Position numbers and translations under genes: made by a program. The notes below the pieces were generated by a model. The model had not been told where the DNA came from. It saw only the letters and a program-made list of their open reading frames with translations, and made no database searches. A stretch of 64,000 nucleotides of DNA from assembly GCA_050290265.1 (NCBI GenBank), contig JBNKHI010000002.1, positions 112,144 to 176,143 on the forward strand, read 5' to 3'. Below are positions 62,094-64,000 of the stretch, piece by piece. Source of the DNA: JBNKFV01 sp050290265. Lineage in GTDB: Bacteria; Pseudomonadota; Gammaproteobacteria; Pseudomonadales; Cellvibrionaceae. Each line of letters starts with the position of its first letter. The stretch's first letter is position 1.

Positions 62094-62711
62094 TTACACC
62101 ACCCAGGGCCGCCGCGCTTGATACTCACGCTCAAACGCTTGAATTTCATCATCATGCTTTAAGGTCACCGCAATAAAGTCCAAGCCTTCCATCAACATTT
62201 CCCGCAGTGACGGCTCAATATCAAACGCAAAGTGCTCGTCGTCCGAGATCGCCACAAACTGGTTTTCCAGATCAACGGTAATCTGGTTCACCTGCGGATC
62301 TTCCTCAATAAATTCAGCCAGTTTCGCGATCGCGTATTCAGACAAGACAATCGGTAAAATGCCATTACGCACGCAGTTACCGTAAAAAATTGCGCCGAAA
62401 CTCACCGCAATAATTACCCGAAACCCAAACTCTTTCAGTGCCCACACCGCATGCTCACGAGACGAACCACAACCAAAGTTTGCGCCAGACAACAAAATAG
62501 ACGCGTCCTGATATTGCGGTTTATTCAACACAAACTCAGGGTTTGGCTCACGGCTGCCCGGTAAGGTATAGCGCCAACCGGCAAACAACCCTTCGCCGAG
62601 ACCATCTTTAGACACCAGCTTCATTTCCCGTGAAGGAATAATCGCATCGGTATCAATATTCAAACGGACGATAGGTGCCGCGACACCTTTATGAACGGTA
62701 AATTTTTTCAT
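62094..62711 (-). CDS. LeuD-type small subunit of a hydro-lyase, cassette B
   Basis: A 205-residue aconitase swivel-domain subunit. LNIDTDAIIPSREMK, FVLNKPQYQDASILLSGANF, FGCGSSREHAVWALKEFG and VSFGAIFYGNCVRNGILPIV match LeuD. It lacks the LeuD-typical PKQYLK after the DTDA motif, reading PSREMK instead. Its start overlaps the stop of the LeuC-type gene (ATGA), so the subunits are coupled. It differs from LeuD at 16474 and is probably tuned to another hydroxydiacid. Confidence 0.86.
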   Translation of the reverse strand: MKKFTVHKGVAAPIVRLNIDTDAIIPSREMKLVSKDGLGEGLFAGWRYTLPGSREPNPEFVLNKPQYQDASILLSGANFGCGSSREHAVWALKEFGFRVIIAVSFGAIFYGNCVRNGILPIVLSEYAIAKLAEFIEEDPQVNQITVDLENQFVAISDDEHFAFDIEPSLREMLMEGLDFIAVTLKHDDEIQAFEREYQARRPWVV

Positions 62712-64000
62712 TGCATGTACTCCCTTGCATCGGCGATGTGCCCAGCAATGGCTGATGCAGCAACAGTCATTGGACTCGCAAGGTGTGAACGTACTTCTGG
62801 CCCCTGACGGCTTTCAAAATTGCGATTGGTACTGGTAATCACCCGCTGGCGATAACCAAAGCTTTCGCCACCGGCATAAAAACACATGGAACAACCAGAC
62901 TCCCGCCACTCGAAACCCGCCTCAATAAAAACCTTATCCAGACCTTCAGCTTCTGCAGCTTTTTTCACGCGGGTTGAACCGGGCACGCAAATGGCACGAA
63001 CACCTTTGGCTACTTTGCGACCACGTAACACATTGGCTGCCGCGCGCAAATCGCTCAAACGGCCATTGGTACAGGAACCGATAAATGCACCGTCAATCGC
63101 CATACCAGCCAACGCCTGCCCCGGGGTCACGTCCATATAATTCAGTGCGCGCTGAGCAGCTTCCACCCCGTTGCTATCACTCATCGCCTCCGGCTCGGGC
63201 ACGTTAGCAGTAACAGCACACGCATGTTGCGGGCTGGTACCCCAAGTGACCGTTGGCGCAATATCGGCACAATTCACCGTTATCTCTTTGTCGAAGACTG
63301 CACCGGGATCACTGTGCAGTGTGCGCCAGTACGCCACTGCCTTATCCCAGTTGGCGCCACTTGGCGCGTAAGGTCGGCCTTTCAGATAATCAATAGTTTT
63401 TTCATCAACCGCTATCAGTCCGGTAAAGGCCGAAAACTCCACTGCCATATTGCAAAGTGTCAGGCGCGCTTCCACCCCCAATGCACGAACAGCTTCACCG
63501 GCGAACTCAATCACATACCCCGAACCACCGGCAGCAGAATACTCTCCGATCAGATGCAGGATCATATCTTTTGCGGTCACACCCAGTGGCAGCTTGCCAT
63601 CAAAATTCACACGCATGGTTTTGGGACGCGTCACGCGCAACGTTTTCGTCGCCAAGGCGTGCTCGGCTTCACTGGAACCAATCCCCCAGGCCAGCGCACC
63701 CAATGCACCTTGCGAACAGGTGTGACTGTCCGGACAAATCAAAGTTAAACCCGGCTGTACAATCCCTTGCTCTGGAGAAACCACATGAACAATGCCCTGA
63801 TCAGGGTCGTTGATATCAAACAAGGTAATGCCGGCAGCCTGGCAAGATGCACGGGTTGCCTGAATAAAATTTTTACCACCGGGCATCAAGGTTTCGTCAC
63901 CACGCCCCGGCAAGGTATCCACAATATGGTCCATAGAGCAGAAAACCTGCTGCGGATTACGTACTACACGGCCTTCACTTTCCAGGCTTTTAAGTGCAAT
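62708..64000 (-). CDS. LeuC-type large subunit of a hydro-lyase, cassette B, N-terminus outside the window
   Basis: The frame is open to the right edge: 22 codons (IALKSLESEGRVVRNPQQVF and two more) precede the internal ATG at 63934 and align with the LeuC N-terminal region, so the true start lies beyond 64000. About 430 residues are visible. Cluster cysteines are in FIGSCTNGRLSD and SGCSMC. After SGCSMC the sequence reads FYAGGESFGYRQRVITSTNRNF, not LAMNxDxL...GERCAS as in LeuC, and GCTNSR is GSCTNGR. These changes in the substrate-binding region argue against isopropylmalate. Dimethylmaleate hydratase or a citraconate hydratase is more fitting. Confidence 0.86.
   Translation of the reverse strand: MALKSLESEGRVVRNPQQVFCSMDHIVDTLPGRGDETLMPGGKNFIQATRASCQAAGITLFDINDPDQGIVHVVSPEQGIVQPGLTLICPDSHTCSQGALGALAWGIGSSEAEHALATKTLRVTRPKTMRVNFDGKLPLGVTAKDMILHLIGEYSAAGGSGYVIEFAGEAVRALGVEARLTLCNMAVEFSAFTGLIAVDEKTIDYLKGRPYAPSGANWDKAVAYWRTLHSDPGAVFDKEITVNCADIAPTVTWGTSPQHACAVTANVPEPEAMSDSNGVEAAQRALNYMDVTPGQALAGMAIDGAFIGSCTNGRLSDLRAAANVLRGRKVAKGVRAICVPGSTRVKKAAEAEGLDKVFIEAGFEWRESGCSMCFYAGGESFGYRQRVITSTNRNFESRQGPEVRSHLASPMTVAASAIAGHIADAREYMQ

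Noticed and set aside
1..64000. Mobile-element or integration signatures around the island
   Set aside because: No transposase, integrase, tRNA or flanking direct repeat was seen, so horizontal transfer is not claimed.

Overview
The window reads as chromosomal DNA of an aerobic, probably marine gammaproteobacterium. Evidence: a cytochrome bd operon with CydP and an FNR-type box, a TonB-dependent receptor, a PEP-CTERM protein, YaeQ and TrmK relatives, moderate GC, and many GTG/TTG starts. A Cellvibrionales/Spongiibacteraceae-like origin is a guess. I saw no rRNA, tRNA, CRISPR array, transposase or phage gene.

Layout. 1-3.8 kb: cydP-cydA-cydB (cydB cut by the left edge) and two small genes. 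4.2-11.1 kb: transporters (an AAHS-type MFS, two paralogous MFS proteins, an NCS1 permease) with a lipoprotein serine hydrolase. 11.7-46 kb: a large catabolic island (cassette A). It starts and nearly ends with two paralogous Crp/Fnr-family regulators (11.7 and 38.6 kb). It holds LeuCD-type hydratase, exported flavin amine oxidase plus cytochrome c plus DUF1838, a methyltransferase pair, an isochorismatase-type amidase, a 2,3-dimethylmalate-lyase-like enzyme, two FAD monooxygenases, an FAD oxidase, VOC protein, TonB receptor, two aldehyde dehydrogenases, an Asp/Glu-racemase-family protein, a PuuE-like deacetylase, HyuAB, an HMG-CoA-lyase-like enzyme and a CaiB/BaiF CoA-transferase, followed by a HutC-type GntR regulator. 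47-53 kb: ordinary small genes (TrmK-like, YaeQ, delta-class carbonic anhydrase, DUF2846 lipoprotein, TPR protein). 53.3-64 kb: a second catabolic cassette (B) that repeats the same classes: isochorismatase amidase, two PuuE-like deacetylases, the lyase, CaiB/BaiF, HMG-CoA-lyase-like, LeuD and LeuC (cut by the right edge), plus an Fe-type alcohol dehydrogenase and an MDR reductase.

How the genes could work together (inference). The classes shared by both cassettes form a logical route: a cyclic imide or lactam is opened (PuuE/imidase-like, possibly HyuAB), the half-amide is deamidated (isochorismatase family, as maleamate amidohydrolase), the resulting (alkyl)maleate-type diacid is hydrated (LeuCD type, as dimethylmaleate hydratase), and the (alkyl)malate is split either directly (PEP-mutase/isocitrate-lyase family, as 2,3-dimethylmalate lyase) or after CoA transfer (CaiB/BaiF, then HMG-CoA-lyase-like, as citramalyl-CoA lyase). 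This would feed pyruvate and short acyl units into central metabolism. In cassette A the oxygenases, amine oxidase and dehydrogenases would prepare a more complex N-heterocyclic substrate. The true substrate cannot be read from the sequence.

Regulation. A perfect palindrome TGACAATTGTCA sits in three cassette A promoter regions, and a near match lies before a fourth operon. Its 5-4-5 architecture fits the ExxSR recognition helices of the two Crp/Fnr paralogues. A separate 11-mer, TTATAACATTA, is shared by the gntR promoter and the divergent CoA-transferase/lyase promoter of cassette B.
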